Positions 43,601-52,800 of a stretch of 64,000 nucleotides of DNA are shown piece after piece. Each line of letters starts with the position of its first letter. Within the stretch, counting starts at the first letter, position 1. The DNA is taken from positions 39,500,191 to 39,564,190 of the forward strand of contig NC_088302.1 of the NCBI RefSeq assembly GCF_032854445.1, read 5' to 3'. This DNA comes from Liolophura sinensis. Lineage: Eukaryota; Mollusca; Polyplacophora; Chitonida; Chitonidae. Under the pieces are notes generated by a model. That model made no database searches, had not been told where the DNA came from, and saw only the letters and a list, made by a program, of their open reading frames with translations. A program made the translations under genes and the position numbers.

Positions 43601-45020
43601 AGCATTATGGTGGGACAAAACCGGGTAAAGCCCAGGGGAAACCCACGACCATCCGCAGGTTGCATACATACATGTGTGAATGTTCCTACATGTACATATA
43701 AATGTTCCTACATGTACATGTATATGTGAATGTTCCTACATGTACATATGAATGTTCCTACATATATATACATGTGTGAATGTTCGTACATGTATGACTG
43801 TTCGTACATGTATGTACATGTATGACTGTTCGTACATGTACATATGAATGTTCCTACATGTACATATGAATGTTCCCATATGTACATACATGTATGAATG
43901 TTCCTACATGTGCATACATGTGTGAATGTTCCTGCATATACATACATGTATGAATGTTCCTACATGTACATACATGTGTGTATGAATGTTCCTACATGTT
44001 CATACATGCGTGAATGTTCCTACATGTACATATGGATATAGACTACCATATACATGTATGTAATATAGTAAAATTAAGTGCTTGGTGTTTTTCAGATGCC
44101 GTGAAAAGTTTGGTAGGCGACACAAATGCCAGACAAGGGACCATCAAGATGTTTGAAGTTTTACAGGACTCCAGGCTAAACAAGCATCTAGTCTATGTGA
44201 GTGAAATTTGGTATTGAATCTTTCATATTCAACAGTAATAGATGTCACAAGGCTGCTTAAACCCTCTGTTGTTCTTATGACAGTTGTCTTGATCAGTATC
44301 CAGGCTAGATTTTAACTCTCACAATTTCAGCTACCTGGCATAGGGCAGTGGTTCACGCAGCCAAAAAGCTGACCATCATAACATTTAAGGTTAATTTTTT
44401 TTCCACATGGCATAAAACACTGGTGACACAAATAAATCAGCAAAACTTTAATATGTTGTTATACTGTATTTCCATAAGTATTGAGTAGGTTATGACTTTA
44501 GAACAAGTAAAGAGGGTAATCTTGAGTAGCAAAGAAGATAATCATGAGTTAAACAACAATGTGCACATTTTTGGTGGCCAGGGCCCCTGTGCTTGATAGG
44601 TGATCAGTGACAAGAGATAATGAATTTTCACTTCAAAAAGACTGACCATAAAACTGATGAACATTATCATGTTTTTAAATATGCCCTGGAGTGTCAGTTC
44701 AGTCATATATGATACATGTATCATGCATGCCGTTGTGCAGTATTACCTACAAGAACAGCAGGTCAAGTGAAAGGAAAAGCCAGTCTTGGTTTAATAAGTA
44801 ATACATTGTAAGTGCTGGGCTGGTTGTATTGTGGATGAAGTTAGTTTTGTGTGTTTTCCATCCTGCTGACAGCTGTCATGCTGTAAAACCATTCCTTCTA
44901 AATCAGGTCTTTCTTCTGTTGTAGATATTACTGCAGCAGTTCTTGGAGGAGCTGTGTCCGGAGTTGACTCAAAACCAAGGGGAGACAACTCAGCAGGCAG
45001 ACAGTGTAGCTGCCTCATGA
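23355..45020 (+). CDS. SNX25: sorting nexin 25-like protein (PXA-RGS-PX-nexin C)
   Basis: Twenty-two coding exons: 23355-23576, 24038-24198, 24688-24819, 25223-25401, 25934-26120, 27104-27177, 27325-27401, 28120-28230, 29609-29700, 29904-29943, 30283-30405, 32329-32479, 34053-34225, 35128-35268, 37636-37797, 39176-39283, 39436-39566, 40177-40242, 40846-40992, 41877-42058, 44096-44196, 44925-45020. All borders are GT-AG, phases match, and the sum is 2856 nt (951 aa plus stop). Order: two hydrophobic segments (about residues 3-20 and 23-46), PXA (about 85-315), RGS (about 384-500), coiled linker (to about 620), PX (about 621-745), acidic linker, nexin C (about 780-910). Signature matches to SNX25 include NPDYINQ-like DPDYINQ, EIMQATTIS, RYINQLTVAK, ERTDVWCENVGQW and ELSGMFKW. 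The family (SNX13/14/19/25) is membrane-anchored and acts at endosomal or ER contacts; SNX25 is linked to receptor degradation. A 5' acceptor at 23318 implies an upstream non-coding exon. Four introns carry splice-junction arrays. Confidence 0.95.
23808..23912 (+). mobile_element. truncated SINE with internal deletion
   Basis: The 3' part of the common SINE (GTAGCAATCTGCGGATGG ... ACTAATCAAATAAATGAATA). The block between CATAATGCTG and AGTACGGCG is missing, as in the copy at 39995-40105. It lies in SNX25 intron 1. Confidence 0.75.
24360..24522 (+). mobile_element. truncated SINE
   Basis: 3' part of the common SINE with ACCATAATGCTGGCCGCCG and the A-rich tail ACACCAAGGAAATAAATAAA, in SNX25 intron 2. 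The tRNA head is lost or degraded. Confidence 0.75.
26083..26700 (+). repeat. 37-bp array built from the SNX25 exon 5 donor junction
   Basis: Exon 5 ends GACATAGAGCATCTCAAGC, AAATCAG|GTAACT at 26120. The intron continues with about 15 tandem units of about 37 bp, each a variant of GAGAGGACATAGAGCTCCTC followed by AAGCAAATCAGGTAACT. Most units therefore hold a copy of the last roughly 28 exon bases and the donor CAG|GTAACT. Units decay toward about 26700. A read-through from the real junction meets TAA at once (AGG TAA). Confidence 0.9.
26795..27004. mobile_element. MITE family A, copy 3
   Basis: Best-preserved copy: left end TAAATGACCTAAAATTTCG, right end GAATTTTTAGGTCATTTA, inverted. It lies in SNX25 intron 5, between the 37-bp array and exon 6. 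Confidence 0.75.
27440..27530 (+). repeat. 19-bp tandem repeat
   Basis: Four to five units of TTGTTCTCCTACAATTGTC immediately after SNX25 exon 7. Unlike the larger arrays, these do not copy the splice junction. Confidence 0.85.
27834..27972 (-). mobile_element. truncated SINE
   Basis: Minus-oriented 3' part of the common SINE: TTTATTTATTTATTAATTTG, then GGTGTTTTATGCCATACTC through GACCATCTGCAGGTTGCTG. Located in SNX25 intron 7. Confidence 0.85.
28243..28575 (-). mobile_element. old full-length SINE-like element
   Basis: Starts with the TTTATTTATTTATATGAT tail and ACACCATACTCAAGAATCC on the plus strand. It runs to a tRNA-like head whose B box reads, on the minus strand, AGGTTCAATCC near 28525. 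It is considerably more diverged than the other copies, so probably older. SNX25 intron 8. Confidence 0.6.
29035..29100 (+). mobile_element. fragment of a second dispersed repeat family
   Basis: GGTGTCCAGTCTCTTTGACA followed by a CAGTGAGTCGGCACTATAAA block. Inverted relatives occur at about 57273-57330 and 59138-59210 (GCTGC.TCA.TGGAATG.CAT and following ACAC). From memory this resembles a common mollusc interspersed repeat core; I cannot verify that here. Confidence 0.5.
29231..29640 (+). repeat. 44-bp array built from the SNX25 exon 9 acceptor junction
   Basis: Exon 9 begins TTCTTGTGCTTCAG|GTCCAGTCTTTCTCAGTTATAATGG at 29609. The preceding roughly 380 bp hold eight more units of about 44 bp of the form TTCTTGTGTTTCAG, GGCAAGCCTTTCTCAG, TTTTAATGAATATG. 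Each unit carries a pyrimidine-rich acceptor plus the start of the exon. Using the neighbouring upstream acceptor shifts the frame and runs into TAA within the first bases of the true exon, so only the last copy gives an open protein. Confidence 0.92.
30594..31321. mobile_element. 728-bp TIR element flanked by TTAA
   Basis: The left end TTAAAGTGACATGGTCGCCC is matched by the inverted right end GGGCAGCCATGTCACTTTAA. The TTAA at both edges suggests TTAA target-site duplication, typical of the piggyBac group. No transposase-like frame is present, so it is probably non-autonomous. SNX25 intron 11. Confidence 0.75.
31680..32293. mobile_element. 614-bp TIR element
   Basis: The left end TACTGTAAATGCCCTTTTAA is matched by the inverted right end AAAAAGGCATTTACAGTA, and weaker complementarity continues inward (CACGTGGTACTAACATTCAC against GTGAAAGTTTATGCCCAC). 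It ends about 35 bp before SNX25 exon 12. No coding frame is recognised. Confidence 0.7.
34290..34900 (+). repeat. 30-bp intronic minisatellite
   Basis: Units near AATTGAGAGATTCCTGAAGA then TGTAGTAGAT, about 18 copies and degenerate at both edges, start about 65 bp after SNX25 exon 13. They do not copy the exon 13 donor, so this array differs from the junction-derived arrays. Long minus-strand frames across it are a by-product of its 30-bp period. Confidence 0.85.
35205..36965 (+). repeat. 96-bp array built from the SNX25 exon 14 donor junction
   Basis: The exon 14 end (GAGAGAACTGATGTGTGG ... ACACAGCAGAG|GTGAGT, junction after 35268) is repeated about 17-18 times with a 96-bp period (GTGAGT at 35269, 35365, 35461 and so on). 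Each unit contains the last roughly 63 exon bases and the donor GAG|GTGAG. The period is 32 codons, so frame is kept, but exon TGG (Trp) is TAG in most copies. A read-through meets this stop in the first unit. One or two bases distinguish neighbouring units. Confidence 0.95.
37293..37553 (-). mobile_element. deleted Tc1/mariner-type element with transposase remnant
   Basis: Ends: ACAGGTTGGAGCAAAAGTCT on the left and its near-perfect inverted match AGACTTTTGTTCCACCCTGT on the right, flanked by TA, as in Tc1/mariner elements. The short minus-strand frame (about 37321-37514) reads ANKPRTLPALKDNI and similar, which resembles the C-terminal part of mariner-group transposases. The catalytic domain is absent, so this is a non-autonomous deletion derivative. 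It abuts a (TA)n tract in SNX25 intron 14. Confidence 0.75.
37551..37605. repeat. (TA)n microsatellite
   Basis: About 25 TA repeats between the mariner-type element and the polypyrimidine tract of SNX25 exon 15. It probably grew from the element's TA target duplication. Confidence 0.95.
38727..38960 (+). mobile_element. possible decayed tRNA-derived SINE(s)
   Basis: GAGCTGTAGCTCGTCCAACTG near 38729 is A-box-like, followed by AGTTCAAATTCTG (B-box-like). A cleaner B box, GGTTCAAATCCTGC, lies at about 38933. No clear tail. SNX25 intron 15. Confidence 0.35.
39995..40107 (+). mobile_element. truncated SINE with internal deletion
   Basis: CTGTCAGCAACCTGCAGATC to ACACCAATGAAATAAATAAA. The block between ATGATGCTT and GAGTACGGC is missing, the same deletion as at 23808-23912, which suggests a shared subfamily. 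SNX25 intron 17. Confidence 0.75.
41630..41818 (+). mobile_element. SINE of a related type
   Basis: A tRNA-like region with GTGTTCAGATTCGG (B-box-like) near 41650 leads to a tail AATTCTTGGGTATGGTGTTAAAC and AATAAATAAATAAAC. The tail is shared with the common SINE but the body differs. SNX25 intron 19, just upstream of exon 20. Confidence 0.55.
42035..43115 (+). repeat. 44-bp array built from the SNX25 exon 20 donor junction
   Basis: Exon 20 ends CTACTCAACAGTATTCCAG|GTATGTCC at 42058. The next 1.05 kb is about 23 units of 44 bp, each CTACTCAAAAGTATACCAG|GTATGTCC followed by ATCATACTACTCAGTCA, so each holds the last roughly 19 exon bases and the donor. Some units have GTGTGTCC. The unit lacks stops in all three plus frames, so all three frames stay open for more than 1 kb. 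This is a consequence of the period, not evidence of coding. Any use of a decoy three units down would add 132 nt in frame. Confidence 0.95.
43310..44040. repeat. TGTACA-rich minisatellite interrupted by a SINE
   Basis: Tandem units of about 28-30 bp (GTGAATGTTCCTACATGTAC plus ATACAT) fill SNX25 intron 20 after the 44-bp array. The palindromic ACATGTACAT cores could form hairpins. A SINE splits the array at 43530-43665. Confidence 0.85.
43530..43665 (-). mobile_element. truncated SINE inserted in the minisatellite
   Basis: TTTATTTATTTATTTGATTG, then GTTTTACGCCGTACTCAAG through CATCCGCAGGTTGC, with minisatellite sequence on both sides. It is among the best-preserved copies, so the insertion is fairly recent relative to the array. 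Confidence 0.9.
44290..44445 (+). mobile_element. degraded SINE tail
   Basis: GCATAGGGCAGTGGTTCACG and later GGCATAAAACACTGGTGACA then AAATAAATCAG resemble the body and tail of the element at 41630-41818. SNX25 intron 21. Confidence 0.4.
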
Positions 45021-46050
45021 CTGTAATAGATCGCTGGTAGATATTAAGTACTCTAGGGCAGAGCGTATGGATATGGGTACATTACAGTATGTCATTCCAA
45101 TGAATGCTTATTATCATTCAGAAAGTGTGTATATTTTACACACATTTGTGAGGACATGATCAAGATAAAATGTGGAAATTCTTAATTTTTTTTTTTGCTG
45201 TGATTTATATCACTTGCTGAGTTAGCATACAATCATTAACTTGATTTACCTGTTTGAAATTTACATTGATGATATTCCAGGATATTTATTTTCCTTCACT
45301 TGTACTGTAGAATAGTCTAAATTTGACAGCGCTGTCTTGTAAATAATAATAATGAAGAAGAAAACAAGATGGATCCCATTATCTCATCAAATACATTTAC
45401 CATGAAAAACAATGTCTGCAGTAGTGCAATTGATACCATTTATTTCATTGGTCAGGCATTGTTGGACTTGCATATTTATAATATTTGTCAAGAAACTTTC
45501 ATTGATTATAAATGTGAATAGCATGCTTTCAAGTTCATAGTTTGAACATCAGCCTAGTCAATCAAGTAATGAGATTTGTGAAAGATGCTTGTGTGTTTAT
45601 GGTCACATTTCCAGTATGTGTATTGCGTTTTTAGAGAATTAATTATATCTATATTTGGTCATTCATACAGTATTTCAGGGTATCACATCAGATATATCTA
45701 AGCAATGGCTTACTGCACTATTTACATGCGCTCAAGAAATCCAGTCATTTATGTACACGCATTAATTTGAAGTAATTTAGATCAAGCTTATAATTAGTTT
45801 ATTATCTATTGCATATCTTAGCACAGTATGGCTGATATACTGCCAGTGTGGCACTAAACCCTACCAGTCATTCATTCCACTGCATATCGTCAGAGCAAGG
45901 TGGGTTTCATCAGTGGGTACAAATGAATTTTCTTCTAAAGAATGCAATCAAATTTTTAAGGCATATACAGTAGGTTCAGTGCTGAACAGTGTCCCAGTAC
46001 TTAATAGTGTCCCAATACTTAATAGTGCATGCATGTGTACATTATCAACC
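45021..46050. other. 3' flank and probable 3' UTR of SNX25
   Basis: No further exon. No canonical AATAAA occurs close to the stop; the first clear one I see is about 46991 (CTAAATAAATTC), so the UTR may be long or use a variant signal. A SINE-like tail fragment lies at about 45826-45880. Confidence 0.4.
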
Positions 46051-46690
46051 AGGCCACATATTCTCTGTAGCATGCCGTCAGCTCACTAGCAGCACACTTG
46101 TAGCAGGATTATGACGTGGCCACATCTTCTCTTTAGCATGCCGTCAGCTCACCAGTAGCACACTTGTAGTAGGATTACAACATGGTAGCATGTCATCAGC
46201 TCACCAGTAGCAGGATTACAACATGGCCACAGGTTCTCTGTAGCGTGCCGTCAGCTCACCAATTAGCACGATTGTAGCAGGATTACGGCATGGCCACAGG
46301 TTCTCTGTAGCGTGCTGTCAGCTCACCGGTAGCACACTTGTTGCAGGATTACAACATGGCCACAGGTTCTCTGTAGCATGCCGTCAGCTCACCAATTAGC
46401 ACACTTGTAGCAGGATTACGACATGGCCACAGGTTCTCTGTAGCATGCTGTCAGCTCACCAGCAGCACACTTGTAGTGGGATTACGACATAACCACAGGT
46501 TCTCCGTAGCATGCCATGAGCTCACCACTAGTACACTTGTAGCAGGATTACATGGCAACAGGTTCTGCGTAAGCTCACCACTAGCACACTTATAGCAGGA
46601 TTATGATATGGCCACAGGTTTTCTGTAGCTTGCCATAAGCTCACCATTAGCACAATTGTAGCAAGATTAAGTTTGTTTACCATTTCTCAG
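46050..46690 (+). repeat. about 66-bp minisatellite
   Basis: Roughly nine imperfect units with AGCATGCCGTCAGCTCACCA, GTAGCACACTTGTAGCAGG, ATTACGACATGGCCACAGG, TTCTCTGT. Several units have internal deletions. It lies downstream of the SNX25 stop. Confidence 0.85.
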
Positions 46691-47897
46691 CTGAGAATTT
46701 GGAGTCACCATGAAAATGGTGGATAACAAAGTAAAACATTTCCATTGTTCAAGATTCTTTCCACTGTAAGGCTAGTGGCTAGCTGCTGGTTTGCTTTGGG
46801 GGAATCTTCTAGTCTGGCTTGTACCATTTATCATTTGTGTATTCATTTCTGATCTCAATTTTTCAATTTATGCACTATATATATATATATATATATATAT
46901 TTCTGGACTAGCCCACTATTAACTAGTCACATGATATATTTTACTAGGAGGAAAAAGGTTTGACTTTTGCTCTTAGTTTCATGCCTACCTAAATAAATTC
47001 ACAATCCACATCTTTGCTTTTTGTGTGGGTATTCTTTAGCTGGGACATGCAGCTCTATCGGGAAACTGCCTTGATGTTGAGTTCTTTTTCTGTGGGGTGC
47101 ATGTTTGTATAGCGTATTCATCATCTCTCCCTAAGCACTGAAACAAACCGTTCGTGAGTGTAAAGGGCGGATTTGGTCTTTTTATTTTTTCAAATCACAT
47201 TTCATGTTTTAGCCGGGTTTATTTAAACCATATAGGTTCATAATTTTACGTCTTATTATAAATCTGGAGCAGCTCGTCATTGAATCTTTACAGATTAGAA
47301 TTTATGGACAACTTTGAATGGCAATTTCCTTCATATCTGAAAACCCTTGTCAAAATTCACTTGCATTGCATCTTTTAACTGGAGATGTCTCATTTTTTTG
47401 GGGTTTTTTTGTTTTCACATTCTTGCTACGCCAAGGGTTTGCTGATAATAGAAAAGGTGGAGATTTGCAAGCACCACCCAGTATAACTTCAAACATGTTA
47501 ACCAAGCTTTGAAAATTGGTAACCAAAATCCTGATACCTTCAATTCAAGAGTCTGTATAAACCCTTTTCTGGTGCAGACATGATTTTTTTCCGCTTTTTA
47601 GCGGAATTCCGCTTTTTCTTTGTTCAGTTTCGATTAATTTACCTGTTTTCTGTTTTTTTTTTTCTGTGTAGTAACATTTTGTAAAGTTCCGATTTATTTC
47701 CTCAAAATAAAGTCGAAGATTCTGTCAATTTGCCGATGCATGGCTACCGAAATCTGGCATTGCCGGAGGTTATAATGTTATCTGAATGGAGTCTATTGTC
47801 CAGTCAGATCGTGTGTTTCATTAAGCCGAACTGTTTCAACCAATCGGGAACAAGATACCATTATTCGAAGGCAGAAGCAGAGCCAGCCCGGTCAAAA

Positions 47898-48191
47898 ATG
47901 GCGGCAACGTCTCGGAGTATCGTGGATCGATCAGATAAAGATTTTGATGCGCGTACAGTGGACAAGGGGTTGAAAAACATCTGGAGGTGGGATTGGCTTG
48001 AACGGAAGGTCGAAGGGGAATACGTGGGAAAATTCATGAGGAAGATAACATCCGCCGGTTTGGCTTTCTGCGAGTTGTGCCACAAAGATGTGCATTATGG
48101 GGGTCGCGGATGGAAGGCGCTAGCACAGCACATCGGCCAGAAAATTCACAGAGATAACCTGAAATTACGGTCGTCTAACTACAGTCTATCT
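47898..48191 (+). CDS. BED-like zinc-finger first exon, probably hAT-derived
   Basis: From ATG at 47898 (context AAAATGGCGGC) the frame encodes an acidic/basic leader, an aromatic motif (WRWDWLE), then CELC, then HIGQKIH at a spacing that fits a BED-type C2H2 finger (Cys-x2-Cys-x17-His-x5-His), and ends YSLSG. A donor-like CTG|GTAATT sits at about 48191. Such modules occur at the start of hAT-like transposase-derived proteins in fish and invertebrates. The frame stays open to 48518, but past the donor it becomes low quality and includes a GC-rich stretch (GGGGCCTAGGCGGCCCC), so I take that part as intron or element sequence. The frame is also open upstream from 47730. No partner exon is identified; it could be an isolated, dead fragment. 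Confidence 0.55.
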
Positions 48192-49036
48192 GGTAATTTT
48201 GGCTTTGGTACAAAAATGCATTCTTCTCTCTGTTCTGAGTTCTGTGGGGACAAAGCAGATGGGAAAATCTGTAAGTCAGAAAACAGTGTTGGTTTTCTTC
48301 ATATTTTACAGGATTCTAGTTTGATTTTAATAACCAAAAACGTCCCAGAACCCATTTTCAGCCACGCAGATTTTTCTAGCTTCCGGGGCCTAGGCGGCCC
48401 CAGGACCCCGGCCTTTTTGGGCTATGATAGTAAATTTCAGCTATTTTCTTGGTTCACCACAATCACGTCTGCTGGGGTTGATTGCAGTATGAAATTCACT
48501 GAAGTATTGAATGTATAATTCAAACCTGACGGCGGTCTTATTCATGAAAATTTATTAAAAAACCAAGGAAATAAATAAATATGCAGTAAATCTTCAACCT
48601 TTTCGACCTCTAAAGCACTTTTTTCAATGGAAATTATGGATATAATCAGTATGAAAACTTAGCATTGGTAGTCTTGCTCACATGTATGACACACATGAAT
48701 GCAAAACTTCAGCTCAATGCATAAAGAACTGAAATCATAAAGTTGTTAATTTATGGTAATTAATATGCTCATAGGGTATCAGCGATGGAACACCCTTCTT
48801 GCCTCGTGCTTTATGTGCATGTAAAACTTCAGGTCAATGTATACAATAATTTTTAAGTTAGTGATTCTAATACACAAAACTCTAAGTAATTTACGGTATT
48901 TAACATACAACACCCAATCAACCATGGAATATGCTCCTGATGCTATTATGCTCTACAACTCAGGCTTCGTGGGTATTATCTCCATCCGTACTCAAGCTGA
49001 ACCATGGCAATTTAAATATATTTACACACTTTCCAC

Positions 49037-49306
49037 TTAATTTTGCATAACAGAATTCACAGGGGATACAATCGTTATCGTGAGTTCTTCACTGCGTTCA
49101 GCGCTGGATAACCTGATCAGCTGATATACTAGACTTTCACCATACCCAGTCAAGTAGACTCCAATGACATCTCTTTTCTCATATGCTGCACGAAGAGGGG
49201 TGACCTGCTTTGCTTTAAACTCTACTGAAACTCCACCACTGGCCTTGGCATACGCGATTACTTCTTTAAACTCACTTTTCAGGCCGTCTTTTGTGGGCGC
49301 CACCAT
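49037..49306 (-). pseudogene. truncated RecQ-like helicase fragment with altered Walker A
   Basis: An 89-codon frame starts at a well-placed ATG (CAACATGGTGGCG) and contains VTPLRAAYEKRDVIGVYL, then TGYGES, then LVYQLI and IVSPVNSVMQN. This follows the order of RecQ-family helicase motifs 0, I and Ia (Gln motif, Walker A TGxGKS, and the SP-L--LM segment), but the essential Lys of Walker A is Glu and the frame stops right after motif Ia. No DEAD/H box or later motifs follow on this strand. It is most simply a decayed fragment. It lies about 560 bp downstream of the NDK stop codon on the same strand. Confidence 0.6.
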
Positions 49307-49864
49307 GTTGAATAACTTTATATTCGTTAGTTAATAGGAGAGTAAATTGTTCATTTTTATTTTGGATGTTATTGATTAATTCAGATGCAGGTAGTTTGTA
49401 TACCATCGGTACAGATTTAAAATCAAGGAATCTGAAAATACATATTGAATATCCGATACTCCTCTATCAACAATTATCCACAAATGTTGGGGGAAATCAC
49501 TGCGCCGATGGTGCCCATCTGTACACGAGCCTCGTCTTGCTACAGCCGATGCCGAGGCTCAGGGTACGACAAAAGCTACGCCTGTACTTTATACAGGCAA
49601 GTTAAAAAGGATTTGTGTCATTAAAAAATGCAAGTTTCATAAAACTGTGCAAATTATTTCTCTACGCCCCATAGTTCTTTGAGTGTTTCAAAGTATTGGT
49701 TGCCGAGGCAGTTCAAAAGTTTGAATAAAATTAATTTGTTTTATTTAATAATGCCATAGAAAGACTTTTCTTTTATTGTTTCCCCCACCAGAAATGGGCC
49801 TTTATTTGAGCACTATGGCTGATTACAATGTTAATGAAAATGGAAAAACAAGACAATATTCCGG

Positions 49865-52800
49865 CTATTCGTATATCCATTTCTCTAGAGATGGCTCCCA
49901 GGCAGTCTGTTCCTCCTCTTTGAACCACAGGGCGATTTCCCGCTTGGCCGTCTCAACCTTGTCACTGCCATGGATGATGTTCCTGTGGACAGAGGTATAA
50001 ACAAACACTGAGCTCTCGTGTGTCACTGAGTCTGGCTACCGTGATAAAGGATAGGTTTGGTTTTTATTTCTTCATATGAAGTTCAGTATGAGTCCTATCG
50101 CATAAAAATACGGTACACACCAGTCCAGCTTCCTTGTTGGAACGTAAAAATAGTGTTGAACAGTTTTGGTGCTGTAGTTTTCATAAGGCCCCAGTGCTAA
50201 GCTGTTCCCCAATTCCTAGTAGCTTGGTCAATAAAGTCTTTTTTCACAAAATGGAGGAGTTATTTAAAATTGCATTTTTTTTTTGGTCAATTCAAGTAGG
50301 TACATATACTATAATCTCTAGCATGGCAGCAGAAATATTTATACCTGCATACCTTAACTAGATGCTCAAGGTGAGGTATTTTGATTATTAGGGTTATATA
50401 CTCATCAGCAAATATACACCTGAAGTAGCAACACATAATCTGCCTGGTATAACAGTAAATGACCTAAAGTTTCGCAGGCAAGTTACTGTCGTTTACTTTC
50501 ACATGATCTGAGTTGGTGGCAAGATGACAAGATTAGTCTCCCACCTGTCTCATTACCCCGCATGGCACTTAGTAGCTCCAGTTGCTAATCATCCCCACAA
50601 TGACAGTGAGGTGTGCAGGTCTCCCGCTGATTAGGCCTACATGTACATCTCTAAATAAACCCATGAATGAAACTGGAAAAAGTATTAAGACAGGCGATGT
50701 CCATTACAAACCTTTAAATTTCAAACACTGTCTCAAAGCATGACCACGCCAAACAAGGTATGTACATCCACAATTTACACTGCACACGAACTGACTGTTT
50801 GGGTCAGGCCTACGTGAAAGTCCCCTCACAACGTTATCTTGTGAAAGGCTGTCTGCTGAGAGCCCTCATAATGCAGCAAATATGTGTACAATGTATTTCA
50901 GCTAAAGCGAATTTCACTGAGAAGCCTCTGTCATCAGCTTCCCTTGTCCATGTAATTCCAATGCAGTATGTCAATCTACACGCACAGTATGTTTCTTTAC
51001 AGTCGGAACTGTTCTTCTATTGCAAAAGAGTTCCTTTTCCTGCGTTTTTTTACCGAGAAACCACCCATTAAACACAGAAAACATACTCTACACAAGGTTT
51101 CTGAAAACTACCATGATTTACATTTACCCCTTTTCGGTAGCACTGTGTGCGAGTTCGGCATATCGGGAGTTGTTTGCACGACACCATCACTGGCTTTATC
51201 AACAAAATATTTTATGATTTCCTGTACACAGTTTTGCCCAGATCTGATTTATGTGTCACCAGCGACAGATAAGATTATTATTTTGCCTTTCGCCAGCAAA
51301 ATACACGTGATCGGACAGGTGGAAATTTCGAACTTCTGATTGTGAATGGCTTGTATCTACATGTAGATAAAGCAATCTGTACAACTAAAATTTCATGTGA
51401 TTAAGTGAATTAAGTATTCATATTTACGAAATGTGAGCGGATGTTGACAGTCATTCAAATTACGCCAGAATGAACAATAAATGCTTAGCTGCAGCAGTGT
51501 AAACCCACGTGTGTAGATGCTGCTCAGCTGGTAGGCCTACTTTGCATGTATTGATTTGCAGTAGGCTAAATTCTGCCACAGCTTTGTATAAGGAGAACCC
51601 TGAAGTTTAAAAACGGATAGTTGACATGACACTCCAGATGCATAAAGGTACCGGGTAGTCGTGAGTTTTCTCCCAAACTCCCATTTATCACAAAATGATA
51701 ATAAAACAATCAACGTATTATATGTACTAAATCATTATAATTAAAACAGAGGATAACATGAACTGTTGGTGTTAGGAGCATAGACTAACAGCTCAGTTGT
51801 GGGCTTGTTTATTACATGTACATTCTTGAACTGTCTATATAATCCCCTGACCACCCTTTATGCTCTCCTGCTGCGCTCAGTCAGTAACAACCACAACCAA
51901 CGCAATGAATCCTGGGATACACTTTCCCTGGGCGAAACTTTAGGTCAATTACTGTTTCCTTCGGTTTGAGACCAGAAAAACCTCATTCATACGGCAATAT
52001 CTTATACCACCTTGTAGAGTTCTGTTTGACCTATCAAAATGTATCATTCAATTCTAGTTGAAAAGTAATAGGAGCCTAACTGCATATTCTCCTGCCTGTA
52101 ACTAAAAATCACTCTCACATGAATATACCTGTGCCTCAGTTGGACTACTTAACTAGATTTCAATGCGGTAGAAAGGCTACCAAAGAGCTCGCCTGTAGCA
52201 GACGCATGAATGTAAAACTTCACCTCAATACATACTGAAGTTAAGAAAAGAGCATCCTCCTCGTGTGTCTGTGCTTAATATGCATGCAAGTCCCAGGGCT
52301 TCCGCTGGCACTCGCTATTGTCGCAAATTTAGAACAATTTTTTGAAATAGCGATAAAATTTGAAGAAATGCGAATGTTATTGGTGACAAATTTATTTACT
52401 TCAGAAAAGATATAAATGTTATACAAAATCTGCCACGAGAGTTTTCTGGGGTTTTTAGCCGATTTTCCCACTTATTTTCATTTGGAACGGCCCCATCTCA
52501 GCGAAACAACACAGTTGTATGGCGATTACTTGACAGAAATCTACAAAGGGGGTTCAGCATTGTTGCAAGTTGACTTACATTAAACAGCGCTTGAAAATCA
52601 TTTTTGTTAAATAACGAATCGTGGCATCTTGGGGGATGCTTTTCACCGCCAATTGTAAAAAAAAAAAAAAATTATCAAGAGGGATAAATCAAGGTAAAGT
52701 TACACCTGTAAATGAAGTTACCTCCCATGAAAAATTTTAACTTTTCCACTTAATAAACTTTTTTTTTTTTTGGATCCGAAGTTAATTGAACGTTTCAGAA

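Noticed and set aside
43708-43947. Minus-strand frame rich in Tyr, Thr and Cys
   Set aside because: Produced by the TGTACA-rich minisatellite.
48192-48518. C-terminal part of the 262-codon frame after the zinc finger
   Set aside because: A donor precedes it, and the sequence beyond is low in coding quality with a GC-rich palindrome, so it is probably intron or element sequence.
50760-51339. Several plus-strand frames of 65-123 codons
   Set aside because: They lie inside the 1.5-kb TIR element, overlap in different frames, and show no transposase or other motif.
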